Positions 1-6,459 are shown, numbered from the stretch's first letter. The stretch is 8,378 nucleotides of DNA from DATAQC01 sp039649175 (GCA_039649175.1 JBBWZS010000155.1:1-8378), one strand, 5' to 3'. Notes: generated by a model from the letters alone, not told the origin. Made by a program: numbers and translations.

Positions 1-86
1 TGGCTGTGCGCAAGCTGCGTCCCCCGGTCCCGCTCGACCTGGCCACGGCCGGGGTGAGGGTCACCCGCGCCACGCCCGGCGGGTGA
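1..86 (+). CDS. folB: Dihydroneopterin aldolase, C-terminal end (partial)
   Basis: This is the 3' end of a gene cut by the left window edge. It is read in the frame that starts at base 3 and ends with TGA at 84-86. The visible 27 residues include AVRKLRPPVPLDL followed by a short strand rich in V and R. That matches the C-terminus of actinobacterial FolB (a V.V.KP.APIP segment followed by a VAV.I.R strand). FolB converts 7,8-dihydroneopterin to 6-hydroxymethyl-7,8-dihydropterin, which is the substrate of the FolK encoded next. The stop overlaps the folK start as GTGA. The active site lies outside the window, so the call rests on the C-terminal match and on gene order. Confidence 0.75.
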   Translation, partial: AVRKLRPPVPLDLATAGVRVTRATPGG

Positions 87-547
87 CCGTCGGGCAACGC
101 CGGGTCTTCCTCGGCCTCGGTTCGAACCTGGGCGATCGCCGCGCCCTGCTGCGCAGTGCCGTCGCTGCCCTGCCCGACGTCGTGGCGGTGTCGCCCGTGT
201 ACGAGACCGAGCCTGTCGGCGGCCCCGCCGGTCAGCGGCCCTACCTCAACATGGTCGTCGAGCTGTGCACCGATCGGGAGCCCCGGGCGCTGCTGGCGTT
301 GGCCCATGATCTGGAGGCGGCAGCCGGGAGGGTCAGGCTCGAGCGCGACGGACCCCGGACACTCGACGTCGACGTGCTGGTGGTTGGCGACCTGAGGGTG
401 GACGAGCCCGATCTGGTCGTTCCCCACCCACGCATGAGCGTGCGGCGCTTCGTGATGGCGCCCCTGGCCGACCTCGCTCCCGACCTCGCGCCCCCCGGGT
501 GGGAGGAGACAGCCGAGGGCAAGGTCCGCCGGGTGGGTACGCTGTGA
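83..547 (+). CDS. folK: 2-amino-4-hydroxy-6-hydroxymethyldihydropteridine diphosphokinase (HPPK)
   Basis: The product is a 154-residue cytosolic folate enzyme that transfers pyrophosphate from ATP to 6-hydroxymethyl-7,8-dihydropterin, preparing it for dihydropteroate synthase. Visible family signatures are the N-terminal GLGSNLGDR (residues 11-19), the VSPVYETEPVG segment (36-46), YLNMVVEL (54-61) and the HPPK signature RDGPRTLDVDVLVV (88-101). In that signature D95 and D97 are the expected magnesium-binding aspartates. It is followed by VPHPR (113-117) and the R.FV..PL.DLAP ending. The length is normal for the family. The GTG start at 83 overlaps the folB stop (GTGA) and has no strong Shine-Dalgarno sequence, suggesting translational coupling. 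In mycobacteria other small genes separate folK from panC; here panC follows after 48 bp. Confidence 0.96.
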   Translation: MTVGQRRVFLGLGSNLGDRRALLRSAVAALPDVVAVSPVYETEPVGGPAGQRPYLNMVVELCTDREPRALLALAHDLEAAAGRVRLERDGPRTLDVDVLVVGDLRVDEPDLVVPHPRMSVRRFVMAPLADLAPDLAPPGWEETAEGKVRRVGTL

Positions 548-585
548 GCACACGAACGGCACCCGAACGACGGGGCCGGAACGTC

Positions 586-590
586 GGAGG
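586..590 (+). promoter_or_regulatory. Ribosome binding site of panC
   Basis: GGAGG lies 5 bases upstream of the GTG at 596 and fixes that codon as the panC start. A competing GTG at 544, overlapping the folK stop, opens another frame that codes for Arg/Pro-rich sequence with no family motifs. Confidence 0.85.
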
Positions 591-595
591 TACGA

Positions 596-1567
596 GTGCC
601 CCACAGCCACGATGGCGCCGCCCCGTCACCTCGGGCCACGGTGATCGACCGGGCCCACGACCTGTCGGCCCGTCTCGACGGCGCCCGCGCCGCCGGCCTC
701 ACCGTCGGCCTGGTGCCCACCATGGGCGCCCTCCACCAGGGGCACCTTTCCCTCGTGCGCAGAGCTGCCGGGGACTGCGACGTGGTGGTCGTCACCGTGT
801 TCGTCAACCCCCTGCAGTTCGGCCCCGGTGAAGACCTGGCCACCTACCCCCGCGACCTCGATGCCGACATCGAGGCGGCCGGCCGGGGTGGAGCCGACCT
901 GGTGTTCGCCCCGTCGGTGGCCGAGATGTACCCCGAGCCCGACGCCGCCGGCCTTGGCCTGGATGCCATCGGCGTCGACAGCGGCGTTTTCGACGGGCTC
1001 ACCGACGTCTTCGAGGGAGCCAGCCGTCCGGGCCACTTCGCCGGTGTGGCCAGAGTGGTCGCCAGGCTCTTCGGCATCGCCGGGGCGTGCCGGGCCTACT
1101 TCGGGGAGAAGGACTGGCAGCAGGTCCTGGTCGTGCGTCGCCTGGTCGAGGCTTTGGCGCTGCCCGTGGAGGTCGTCACCTGCCCGACCGTGCGCGACGC
1201 CGACGGCCTGGCCTGCTCCAGTCGCAACGCCCGGCTCTCGCCCGACGAACGCCGGGCCGCCTTGGCCCTGTCCGGCGCCCTGTCCGGCGCCGCCGCGCTC
1301 GCCGTTGCCGGCGAGGGCGACCCCACCGTCATCCGGCGCCACCTCGTCGAGACCGTGGCCAAGGAGCGCCTGGTGCGCCTGGACTACGCCGCGGTGGTGG
1401 CGGCCGGCGACCTCACGCCCGTCCACTCCCTGGCGGGCGACGTCCGCCTGCTCCTGGCGGCAACGGTCGGCGCCACCCGCCTCATCGACAACGTCGGCCT
1501 CACCCCGCAGGCTGCCTGGGCCGGGACGGCCGCCGCCGGCCCAGAGCACGAGCGAAGGAGCGCCTGA
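596..1567 (+). CDS. panC: Pantothenate synthetase (pantoate--beta-alanine ligase)
   Basis: PanC condenses pantoate with beta-alanine, using ATP through a pantoyl-adenylate intermediate. The 323-residue product carries the nucleotidyltransferase HIGH-type motif in VPTMGALHQGH (HQGH at 47-50). It also has VFVNPLQFG (68-76), the YPRDLDAD segment (84-91), the GEKDWQQ active-site segment (170-176) and the KMSKS-like CSSRNARLS (207-215). It closes with the RLIDNVGL strand. Family members are usually about 280-300 residues. The extra length is about 15 residues at the N-terminus and an Ala-rich tail ending PEHERRSA. Start GTG 596 follows a GGAGG. The stop overlaps the panD start by one base (TGATG), and PanD supplies its beta-alanine, so the pair forms a functional unit. 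No panB is present here. Confidence 0.97.
   Translation: MPHSHDGAAPSPRATVIDRAHDLSARLDGARAAGLTVGLVPTMGALHQGHLSLVRRAAGDCDVVVVTVFVNPLQFGPGEDLATYPRDLDADIEAAGRGGADLVFAPSVAEMYPEPDAAGLGLDAIGVDSGVFDGLTDVFEGASRPGHFAGVARVVARLFGIAGACRAYFGEKDWQQVLVVRRLVEALALPVEVVTCPTVRDADGLACSSRNARLSPDERRAALALSGALSGAAALAVAGEGDPTVIRRHLVETVAKERLVRLDYAAVVAAGDLTPVHSLAGDVRLLLAATVGATRLIDNVGLTPQAAWAGTAAAGPEHERRSA
1554..1560 (+). promoter_or_regulatory. Ribosome binding site of panD
   Basis: GAAGGAG inside the last panC codons lies 6 bases before ATG 1567. It supports that start over the in-frame ATG at 1579, which would shorten the conserved N-terminus by four residues. Confidence 0.75.
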
Positions 1568-2019
1568 TGCGTCGTCGCATGCTCAAGAGCAAGATCCACC
1601 GGGCGCTGGTCACCGCCACCGACCTGCACTACGAGGGCTCGGTCACCATCGACGCCGAGTTGATGGCCCTGGCCGACATACGCGACTGGGAACAGGTGGC
1701 CGTGCTCGACATCGACAACGGCGCCCGGTTCGAGACCTACGCCATCCCCGGCAGCCGGGGCGAGCTGCAGCTCAACGGGGCGGCGGCCCGCCTGGTCGAG
1801 GTCGGCCACCGGGTCATCGTGTTGACCTACGGCGAGTTCACCGAGGCCGAGCTCGAGTCCTTCTCCCCCACGGTGGTCCAGGTCGACGCCCACAACCGCC
1901 CCGTCGGGCGGGATCCTGGGCCCGAGCGGCCCTCTGGGCGGGATCCCGGGCCCGAGCGGCCCGCTGGGCGGGGCACCGTTCCGACCGACGGCGGGTCGCC
2001 GGCGGGCCCCACCAGGTGA
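1567..2019 (+). CDS. panD: Aspartate 1-decarboxylase, pyruvoyl-dependent, with repeat-bearing C-terminal tail
   Basis: PanD decarboxylates L-aspartate to beta-alanine for PanC. The 150-residue proenzyme reads MRRRMLKSKIHRA, then LHYEGSVTID, with the self-cleavage site G24-S25 (Ser25 becomes the pyruvoyl group). K9, R54, T57 and Y58 also fall at the positions known from E. coli. A start at ATG 1567 gives exactly that numbering. The catalytic fold is complete through about residue 108 (VVQVDAHNRPV follows). The unusual part is the tail from about residue 112 to 150. It contains two in-frame 10-residue repeats, GRDPGPERPS and GRDPGPERPA (114-133), then a Gly/Pro-rich end predicted to be disordered. 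The stop overlaps nadB as GTGA. The enzyme assignment is firm; the role of the tail is unknown. Confidence 0.97.
   Translation: MRRRMLKSKIHRALVTATDLHYEGSVTIDAELMALADIRDWEQVAVLDIDNGARFETYAIPGSRGELQLNGAAARLVEVGHRVIVLTYGEFTEAELESFSPTVVQVDAHNRPVGRDPGPERPSGRDPGPERPAGRGTVPTDGGSPAGPTR
1906..1970 (+). repeat. 30-bp tandem repeat (two copies plus 5 bp) in the panD 3' end
   Basis: Unit 1 is 1906-1935 and unit 2 is 1936-1965; they differ at two of 30 positions. A third copy starts with GGGCG at 1966-1970 and then diverges. Each unit codes for GRDPGPERP plus S or A, so the reading frame is preserved. The core CCCGAGCGGCC resembles the CCCGARCG core found at both ends of nadC. Confidence 0.9.
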
Positions 2020-3620
2020 CCACCCCCGACGACTCTCCCGCCGGCGATCTGGACCTCCTGGTGCTGGGCAGCGGCGTGGCCGGCCTTTCCGCCGCCGTGC
2101 AGGCGGCGTCGGTGCTCGGCCTGAGGGTGGGGGTGCTGACCAAGGGCGAGCTGTCCCAGTCGGCCACCAGCTGGGCCCAGGGGGGTGTGGCGGCGGCCAT
2201 CGGCGGCGACCCCGACTCGGCCGACCTCCATCTGGCCGACACCCTGGCCGCCGGCGCCGGGCTCTGCGACGCCGACGCCGTCCGGGTGCTCGTCGACGAA
2301 GGCCCCGGGCGGGTGAACGACCTCATCGCCCTCGGCGCGGTGTTCGACACCGACCCCGCCGGGGTGCTGGCCCTGGCGCGCGAGGGCGGCCACTCCGTAC
2401 CCCGGGTGGTCCACGCCGGCGGGGCAGCGACGGGGGCCGAGATCGAACGGGCCCTGGTCGAGGCGGTCCGCACCACTGCGGTGTCGGTGCTCGAAGGATG
2501 GTTCGCCGCCGACCTGATCGTGTCCGGCGGCCGGTGCCGGGGCGTCGTCGCCCTCGACCCGAGCGGCCGGCCCCACCCGGTGCGGGCGCCCCACATCCTC
2601 CTGGCCAGCGGGGGAGCCGGGCAGCTCTACTCCGTCACCACCAACCCGGCGCAGGCCACCGGTGACGGGGTGGCCATGGCCCTGCGCGCCGGCGTGGCCG
2701 TCGCCGACGTGGAGTTCGTCCAGTTCCACCCCACCGCCCTCCACCACCCGCAGATGCCGCGCCCGCTCCTGTCCGAGGCGCTCCGGGGCCACGGCGCCCT
2801 CCTGCGCGACGCCCGGGGTGACCGCTTCGTTGAGGAGCTGGCCCCCCGGGACGTCGTCTCCCGGGCCATGGCCATCCGGATGCGCGAGCAGGGGGCCGAC
2901 CACCTCTGGCTCGACGCCACGCCGCTCGCCAGCTTCGAGGAACGGTTCCCGACGATCGCCGTCGCCCTCGGCCGGGCCGGGCTCGACCCGGCCGTCGACT
3001 GGCTCCCCATCGCCCCGGCCGCCCACTACCTGGTCGGCGGGGTGCTCACCGACCTCGACGGGGCCAGCGCCCTCCCCGGTCTGTGGGCCGCCGGTGAGGT
3101 GGCATGCACCGGCGTGCACGGCGCCAACCGGCTGGCGTCGAACTCGCTGCTCGAGGGCATGGTCTTCGGTGCCCGCGTGGTGGAGGCCATCGCCGCAGGG
3201 GGGCACCGTCGCTCGCCCAGCGGAGCCCTGCGCTGCCTCGACGACGGCACGGCGACGCAGCTCACCCTTCCCGAGCAGTTCTCAGTCGCGCTACCGACCT
3301 CGGCGGCGGGCGACGTCACGAAGCACCACGTCGAGCCGGCGAAAGCCCGGGAGACGCTGCAGGCGGCGATGACCAGCGGCGCCGGCGTGGCCCGTGACGC
3401 CCGATCACTCGCCGAGACCGACCGTGACCTGCGTGCCGCGGCAGCCACCATCGATCCGGGCAACCGGTCGCGGGAGGCCAATGAGTGCCGTAACCTGCTC
3501 GCCATCGGCTCCGCCCTGGTCCTGGCCGCCAGCGTCCGCCAGGAGACCCGCGGCTGCCACACCCGCACCGACTTCCCCGCCATCAGGCCCGACCTGGCCC
3601 ACCGGCTGGTGATCGCGTGA
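2016..3620 (+). CDS. nadB: L-aspartate oxidase (FAD)
   Basis: NadB oxidises L-aspartate to iminoaspartate, which quinolinate synthase (NadA) uses in de novo NAD synthesis. The 534-residue flavoprotein has the N-terminal FAD dinucleotide motif VLGSGVAG (16-23) and SQSATSWAQGGVAAA (47-61). The substrate-domain motif QFHPTALHH starts at 236, SEALRG at 253 and APRDVVSRAM at 276, where R283 aligns with the catalytic arginine of the family. Further motifs are HYLVGGV (337-343), WAAGEVACTGVHGANRLASN (357-376) and a helical C-terminal domain ending with RQETRGCHTRTDFP. All are typical of NadB rather than succinate dehydrogenase, as expected beside nadC. The frame is open far upstream through panC and panD, but homology begins only after GTG 2016, which overlaps the panD stop (GTGA). 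No nadA lies in the window. Confidence 0.96.
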   Translation: MTTPDDSPAGDLDLLVLGSGVAGLSAAVQAASVLGLRVGVLTKGELSQSATSWAQGGVAAAIGGDPDSADLHLADTLAAGAGLCDADAVRVLVDEGPGRVNDLIALGAVFDTDPAGVLALAREGGHSVPRVVHAGGAATGAEIERALVEAVRTTAVSVLEGWFAADLIVSGGRCRGVVALDPSGRPHPVRAPHILLASGGAGQLYSVTTNPAQATGDGVAMALRAGVAVADVEFVQFHPTALHHPQMPRPLLSEALRGHGALLRDARGDRFVEELAPRDVVSRAMAIRMREQGADHLWLDATPLASFEERFPTIAVALGRAGLDPAVDWLPIAPAAHYLVGGVLTDLDGASALPGLWAAGEVACTGVHGANRLASNSLLEGMVFGARVVEAIAAGGHRRSPSGALRCLDDGTATQLTLPEQFSVALPTSAAGDVTKHHVEPAKARETLQAAMTSGAGVARDARSLAETDRDLRAAAATIDPGNRSREANECRNLLAIGSALVLAASVRQETRGCHTRTDFPAIRPDLAHRLVIA

Positions 3621-4570
3621 CCGCCGTCCCCGATGCCGTGCCCCAGGGGCACTCGGTGCCCGTGCCCGAGCGAACGAGCGGCGACGTCCACCCGCCGGGG
3701 GCCGCCGTGCGGGAGGTGGTGGCCAGGGCCCTGGCCGAGGACCTGGGGCCCCTGGGCGACCTCACCGCCGCCCTCCTGCCCGCCGGCGTCACGGCCGAGG
3801 CCCACCTCGTCCCCCGCGCCGACGGCGTGCTGGCCGGGCGCACGGCGGCGACGGAGGCCTTCGCCCAGGTCGACCCGGTGGTCACCGTGGTGTGGTCGGC
3901 CGATGACGGCGACAGCCTCACGGCGGGATCGCCACTGGCCCGGGTGGAGGGCCCGCTGGCGTCCATCCTCACCGCCGAGCGCACCGCCTTGAACCTGCTC
4001 GGGCACCTGTCGGGCATCGCCACCCTCACCCGCCGGTACGTCGAGCTCACCACCGGGCGGCGGTGCGCCATCCGCGACACCCGCAAGACCACGCCGGGGC
4101 TGCGGGCGCTGGAGAAGGCAGCGGTACGGGCGGGGGGCGCCGTCAACCACCGTGGCTCGCTGTCCGACGGCATCTTGTTGAAGGACAACCACCTGGCGGG
4201 CACGCCCATAGGCGAGGCGGTGGCCCGGGCGCGCTCCCTGTGGCCCGGGCGCAGCGTGCAGGTCGAGTGCGACACGGCGGCGGAGCTCGACGAGGCTCTG
4301 GCGGCGCGGGTCGACCTGGTCCTGCTCGACAACATGTCCCCCGAACAGGTCTCTGCCTGCGTGCACACGGTCAACGGAGCCTGCCTCGTCGAGGTGTCGG
4401 GCGGGGTGACCCTCGAGACCGTCGCTGCCTACGCCGACGCCGGCGCCGATCTCATCGCCGTCGGCGCCATCACCCACTCGGCGCCGGTGCTCGACATCGG
4501 TCTCGACATCACCGGCTCCGTGCCCGAACGGCGTGCCGGCTCCGTGCCCGAACGGCATGGCGGCTCCTGA
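3617..4570 (+). CDS. nadC: Nicotinate-nucleotide pyrophosphorylase (quinolinate phosphoribosyltransferase)
   Basis: NadC converts quinolinate and PRPP to nicotinate mononucleotide, CO2 and pyrophosphate. The 317-residue product shows the N-terminal AEDLGPLGDLTA segment, then ERTALNLLGHLSGIAT. The PRPP and quinolinate residues follow: DTRKT (154-158), NHR (177-179), LLKDNH (K189), VECD (216-219), LLDNM (D238) and EVSGGV (259-264), then the glycine-rich GAITHSAP. Family members are usually about 280 residues. The extra length is a roughly 30-residue N-terminal leader containing PVPERTSG and an 18-residue C-terminal tail with GSVPER twice. GTG 3617 overlaps the nadB stop (GTGA). An internal GTG at 3707 would remove the leader but has no Shine-Dalgarno sequence, so the longer form is preferred with some doubt. 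The 3' end overlaps coaX. Confidence 0.95.
   Translation: MTAVPDAVPQGHSVPVPERTSGDVHPPGAAVREVVARALAEDLGPLGDLTAALLPAGVTAEAHLVPRADGVLAGRTAATEAFAQVDPVVTVVWSADDGDSLTAGSPLARVEGPLASILTAERTALNLLGHLSGIATLTRRYVELTTGRRCAIRDTRKTTPGLRALEKAAVRAGGAVNHRGSLSDGILLKDNHLAGTPIGEAVARARSLWPGRSVQVECDTAAELDEALAARVDLVLLDNMSPEQVSACVHTVNGACLVEVSGGVTLETVAAYADAGADLIAVGAITHSAPVLDIGLDITGSVPERRAGSVPERHGGS
4512..4559 (+). repeat. 24-bp tandem repeat spanning the nadC/coaX overlap
   Basis: Copy 1 (4512-4535) and copy 2 (4536-4559) differ at one base, the last-but-two. That position is G in copy 1 (GTG at 4533) and A in copy 2 (ATG at 4557), and both triplets are in the coaX frame. In the nadC frame the unit reads GSVPERxx. 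A further partial copy (GCGGCTCC) continues to the nadC stop. The CCCGAACGG core matches the family seen in panD and at the nadC 5' end. Confidence 0.92.
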
Positions 4571-5345
4571 GCCGGTGCTCCTCGCCGTGGACGCCGGCAA
4601 CACCCAGACCGTCGTCGGCCTCTACGACGGGACCGACCTGGTCACCCACTGGCGCATCGCCACCAGCGCCGAGCGCAGCTCCGACGAGCACGCCCTGCTC
4701 ATCGGCCAGTTCCTGGCCCAGCAGGGCCTGTCGTTCGACCGGGTCACGGGCATGGTGGTGTGCTCGACAGTGCCGCGCCTCACCGTCGTGCTGGCCGAGA
4801 TGGCCGAGCGCTACCTCGACGCGTCCCCGGTCGTGGTGGTGGGCCCCGGCACCCGCACCGGGATGCCGATCCTCTACGACAACCCCAAGGAGGTCGGCGC
4901 CGACCGCATCGCCAATGCGGTGGGCGCCTTCGACCGCTACGGCGGTCCCACGATCGTCTGCGACTTCGGGACGGCCACCACCGTCGATGCCACCTCGACC
5001 CGGGGCGAGTACCTCGGGGGGGCCATCCTGCCCGGGGTGGAGATCAGCCTCGACGCCCTGTTCGAGCGAGCCGCCGCACTCTCGCGCGTCCGCCTGGTCG
5101 AGCCCCGGCGGGCGATCGGCAAGAGCACGGTGGAATCCATCCAGTCAGGGGCCATCTTCGGGTTCGCGGGCGCCGTCGACGGCCTGTGCCGGCGGTTCGA
5201 GCAGGAGCTGGGGCCCTGCTCGGTGATCTCCACCGGCGGCTTGGGCAGCCTCATCGCGCCCTGCTCGGCCAGCATCGACCACCACGAGCCCTGGCTCACC
5301 CTCCACGGCCTGCGCCTCATCTACGAACGCAACCTCACGCCGTGA
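4557..5345 (+). CDS. coaX: Type III pantothenate kinase
   Basis: CoaX phosphorylates pantothenate to 4'-phosphopantothenate, the first committed step to coenzyme A, so it acts directly on the PanC product. The 262-residue product has the ASKHA phosphate-binding motif VDAGNTQTVVGLYDG (11-25). Other signatures are GPGTRTGMPI, then NPKEVGADRIANAVGA with G114-A115-D116-R117 near the pantothenate site. CDFGTATTVDA (135-145) and GEYLGGAILPGV follow, then an ending HLRLIYERNL-like segment (LHGLRLIYERNL). These separate type III from CoaA-type kinases. The start is uncertain. ATG 4557 is chosen; GTG 4533 adds 8 residues and GTG 4575 gives the canonical MLLAVDAGNT start. None has a clear Shine-Dalgarno sequence. 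It overlaps nadC by 14 bases and mtnA by the GTGA at 5342-5345. Confidence 0.95.
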   Translation: MAAPEPVLLAVDAGNTQTVVGLYDGTDLVTHWRIATSAERSSDEHALLIGQFLAQQGLSFDRVTGMVVCSTVPRLTVVLAEMAERYLDASPVVVVGPGTRTGMPILYDNPKEVGADRIANAVGAFDRYGGPTIVCDFGTATTVDATSTRGEYLGGAILPGVEISLDALFERAAALSRVRLVEPRRAIGKSTVESIQSGAIFGFAGAVDGLCRRFEQELGPCSVISTGGLGSLIAPCSASIDHHEPWLTLHGLRLIYERNLTP

Positions 5346-6361
5346 GCGAGAGCGCCGCCGGCGACGCCCCCGCCGGCGACCCCATCCCGGCCTCCATCGA
5401 GTGGGTCGACGGGCGGATACGGCTCATCGACCAGCGCCGGCTGCCCTCCGAGCTGGTCACGCTCGACATCGCCACCGTCGACGACCTGTGCGACGCCATC
5501 ACCACCATGGCGGTGCGCGGTGCTCCCGCCCTCGGCGTGGCCGGTGCCATGGGGATCGCCCTGGCCCAGGTCACCGGGGTGCCCCTCGCCGAGGCCGCCG
5601 CCCGTCTGGTGGCCACCCGGCCCACGGCCGTGAACCTGGCCTGGGGAGTCGACCAGGCGCTGCGGGCCGACGACCCGGTGGGCGAGGCCTGCCGGCTGGC
5701 GAGAGACGACGTGGCCCGCAACCGCCGCCTCGGGGCCCTGGGCGCCCACCTGGTGCCCGAGGGTGGACGGGTCTACACCCACTGCAACGCCGGCTCACTC
5801 GCCTGCGTCGGGTACGGGACGGCGCTGGGCATCGTGCGGGCGGCCCACGAGACGGGACGGCACCCGACGGTGTGGGTGGGTGAGACCCGTCCCGCCCTCC
5901 AGGGGGCCCGCCTCACCGCGTGGGAGCTCGACCGCCTGGGGATCCCCGCCACCCTGGTGGCCGATGTCATGGCCGCGTCGCTCATGGCCTCCGGCGAGGT
6001 CGACTGCGTGGTGGTGGGCGCCGACCGTGTCGCCGCCAACGGTGATGTGGCCAACAAGGTGGGCACCTACGGGCTGGCGGTGCTGGCCCTCCACCACCGC
6101 GTACCTCTCTACGTGGCCGCTCCCCTCTCCACCATCGACCTCCAATGCCCCGATGGCTCGGCCATCATCGTCGAGCGGCGAACCGGCCGCGAGGTCACCA
6201 CGTTCGGCGGCGCGGAGATCGCCCCACCGGGCTTCGCCGCCGAGAACCGCGCCTTCGACGTCACCCCGGCGGCGCTGGTGAGCGCCATCGTCACCGAGGA
6301 GGGAGTGGCGGAGCCGCCGTACGACCGGTCGCTGCCGGCGCTCGTCGGCCGGGCCCCGTGA
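5342..6361 (+). CDS. mtnA: S-methyl-5-thioribose-1-phosphate isomerase
   Basis: MtnA isomerises 5-methylthioribose 1-phosphate to the ribulose form in the methionine salvage pathway. The 339-residue product has the family RGAPALGVAGA motif (59-69) and YTHCNAGSLAC (145-155), where C148 aligns with the catalytic cysteine. It also has the ETRPALQGARLTAWEL segment and VVVGADRVAANGDVANK, where D228 aligns with the catalytic aspartate. The sugar-phosphate-binding end is AAPLSTIDL, FGGAEIAPPG and AFDVTPAALVSAIVTEEGV. The cysteine and the GAD-R-NGD motif favour MtnA over eIF2B-like regulatory relatives, though these share the fold. GTG 5342 overlaps the coaX stop and lacks a Shine-Dalgarno sequence, suggesting coupling. 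No other methionine salvage gene is visible. Confidence 0.93.
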   Translation: MSESAAGDAPAGDPIPASIEWVDGRIRLIDQRRLPSELVTLDIATVDDLCDAITTMAVRGAPALGVAGAMGIALAQVTGVPLAEAAARLVATRPTAVNLAWGVDQALRADDPVGEACRLARDDVARNRRLGALGAHLVPEGGRVYTHCNAGSLACVGYGTALGIVRAAHETGRHPTVWVGETRPALQGARLTAWELDRLGIPATLVADVMAASLMASGEVDCVVVGADRVAANGDVANKVGTYGLAVLALHHRVPLYVAAPLSTIDLQCPDGSAIIVERRTGREVTTFGGAEIAPPGFAAENRAFDVTPAALVSAIVTEEGVAEPPYDRSLPALVGRAP

Positions 6362-6370
6362 CCAGGGGTG

Positions 6371-6399
6371 TTGTGCGCCTGCGGGTTCGGGTGTCAAAT
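6371..6399 (+). promoter_or_regulatory. Candidate promoter for the beta-helix gene
   Basis: TTGTGC (6371-6376) and TCAAAT (6394-6399) are separated by 17 bases, fitting a housekeeping sigma promoter with a weak -35 (3 of 6) and fair -10 (4 of 6). It lies in the only intergenic gap between the cofactor operon and the secreted-protein gene. In GC-rich DNA such matches are suggestive only. No hairpin terminator is visible after mtnA, so read-through is also possible. Confidence 0.4.
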
Positions 6400-6447
6400 G
6401 GGCGCTCGACAACGACGGTCATCGGTCCGCGGCGGCCGCAAGGGAAG

Positions 6448-6453
6448 AAGGAG
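6448..6453 (+). promoter_or_regulatory. Ribosome binding site setting a TTG start
   Basis: AAGGAG (within AAGAAGGAG) lies 6 bases upstream of TTG 6460. The frame is open well upstream, so this site together with the signal peptide that begins just after it decides the start. Confidence 0.8.
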
Positions 6454-6459
6454 CACAAC

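Noticed and set aside
1906..1970. Possible CRISPR-like array
   Set aside because: There are only two directly adjoining units with no spacers, in frame within panD, so this is a tandem repeat.
828..2015. Long open frame running from panC through panD into nadB, which would make a 930-residue fusion protein
   Set aside because: The part before 2016 is Pro/Arg/Ser-rich shadow sequence of panC and panD with no family motifs. NadB homology starts right after GTG 2016, at the usual place.
3026..4603. Minus-strand open frame of about 525 codons opposite nadB and nadC
   Set aside because: It is a GC-rich antisense shadow. Plus-strand nadB and nadC are complete with catalytic motifs, and the antisense protein is low-complexity with no recognisable domain.
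4760..5341. Upstream open extension of the mtnA frame through coaX
   Set aside because: The extension is Arg/Pro-rich shadow sequence. MtnA homology begins after GTG 5342, which overlaps the coaX stop.
6145..6459. Upstream open extension of the beta-helix frame into mtnA
   Set aside because: It would bury the signal peptide. The TTG at 6460 with AAGGAG places the signal peptide at the N-terminus.
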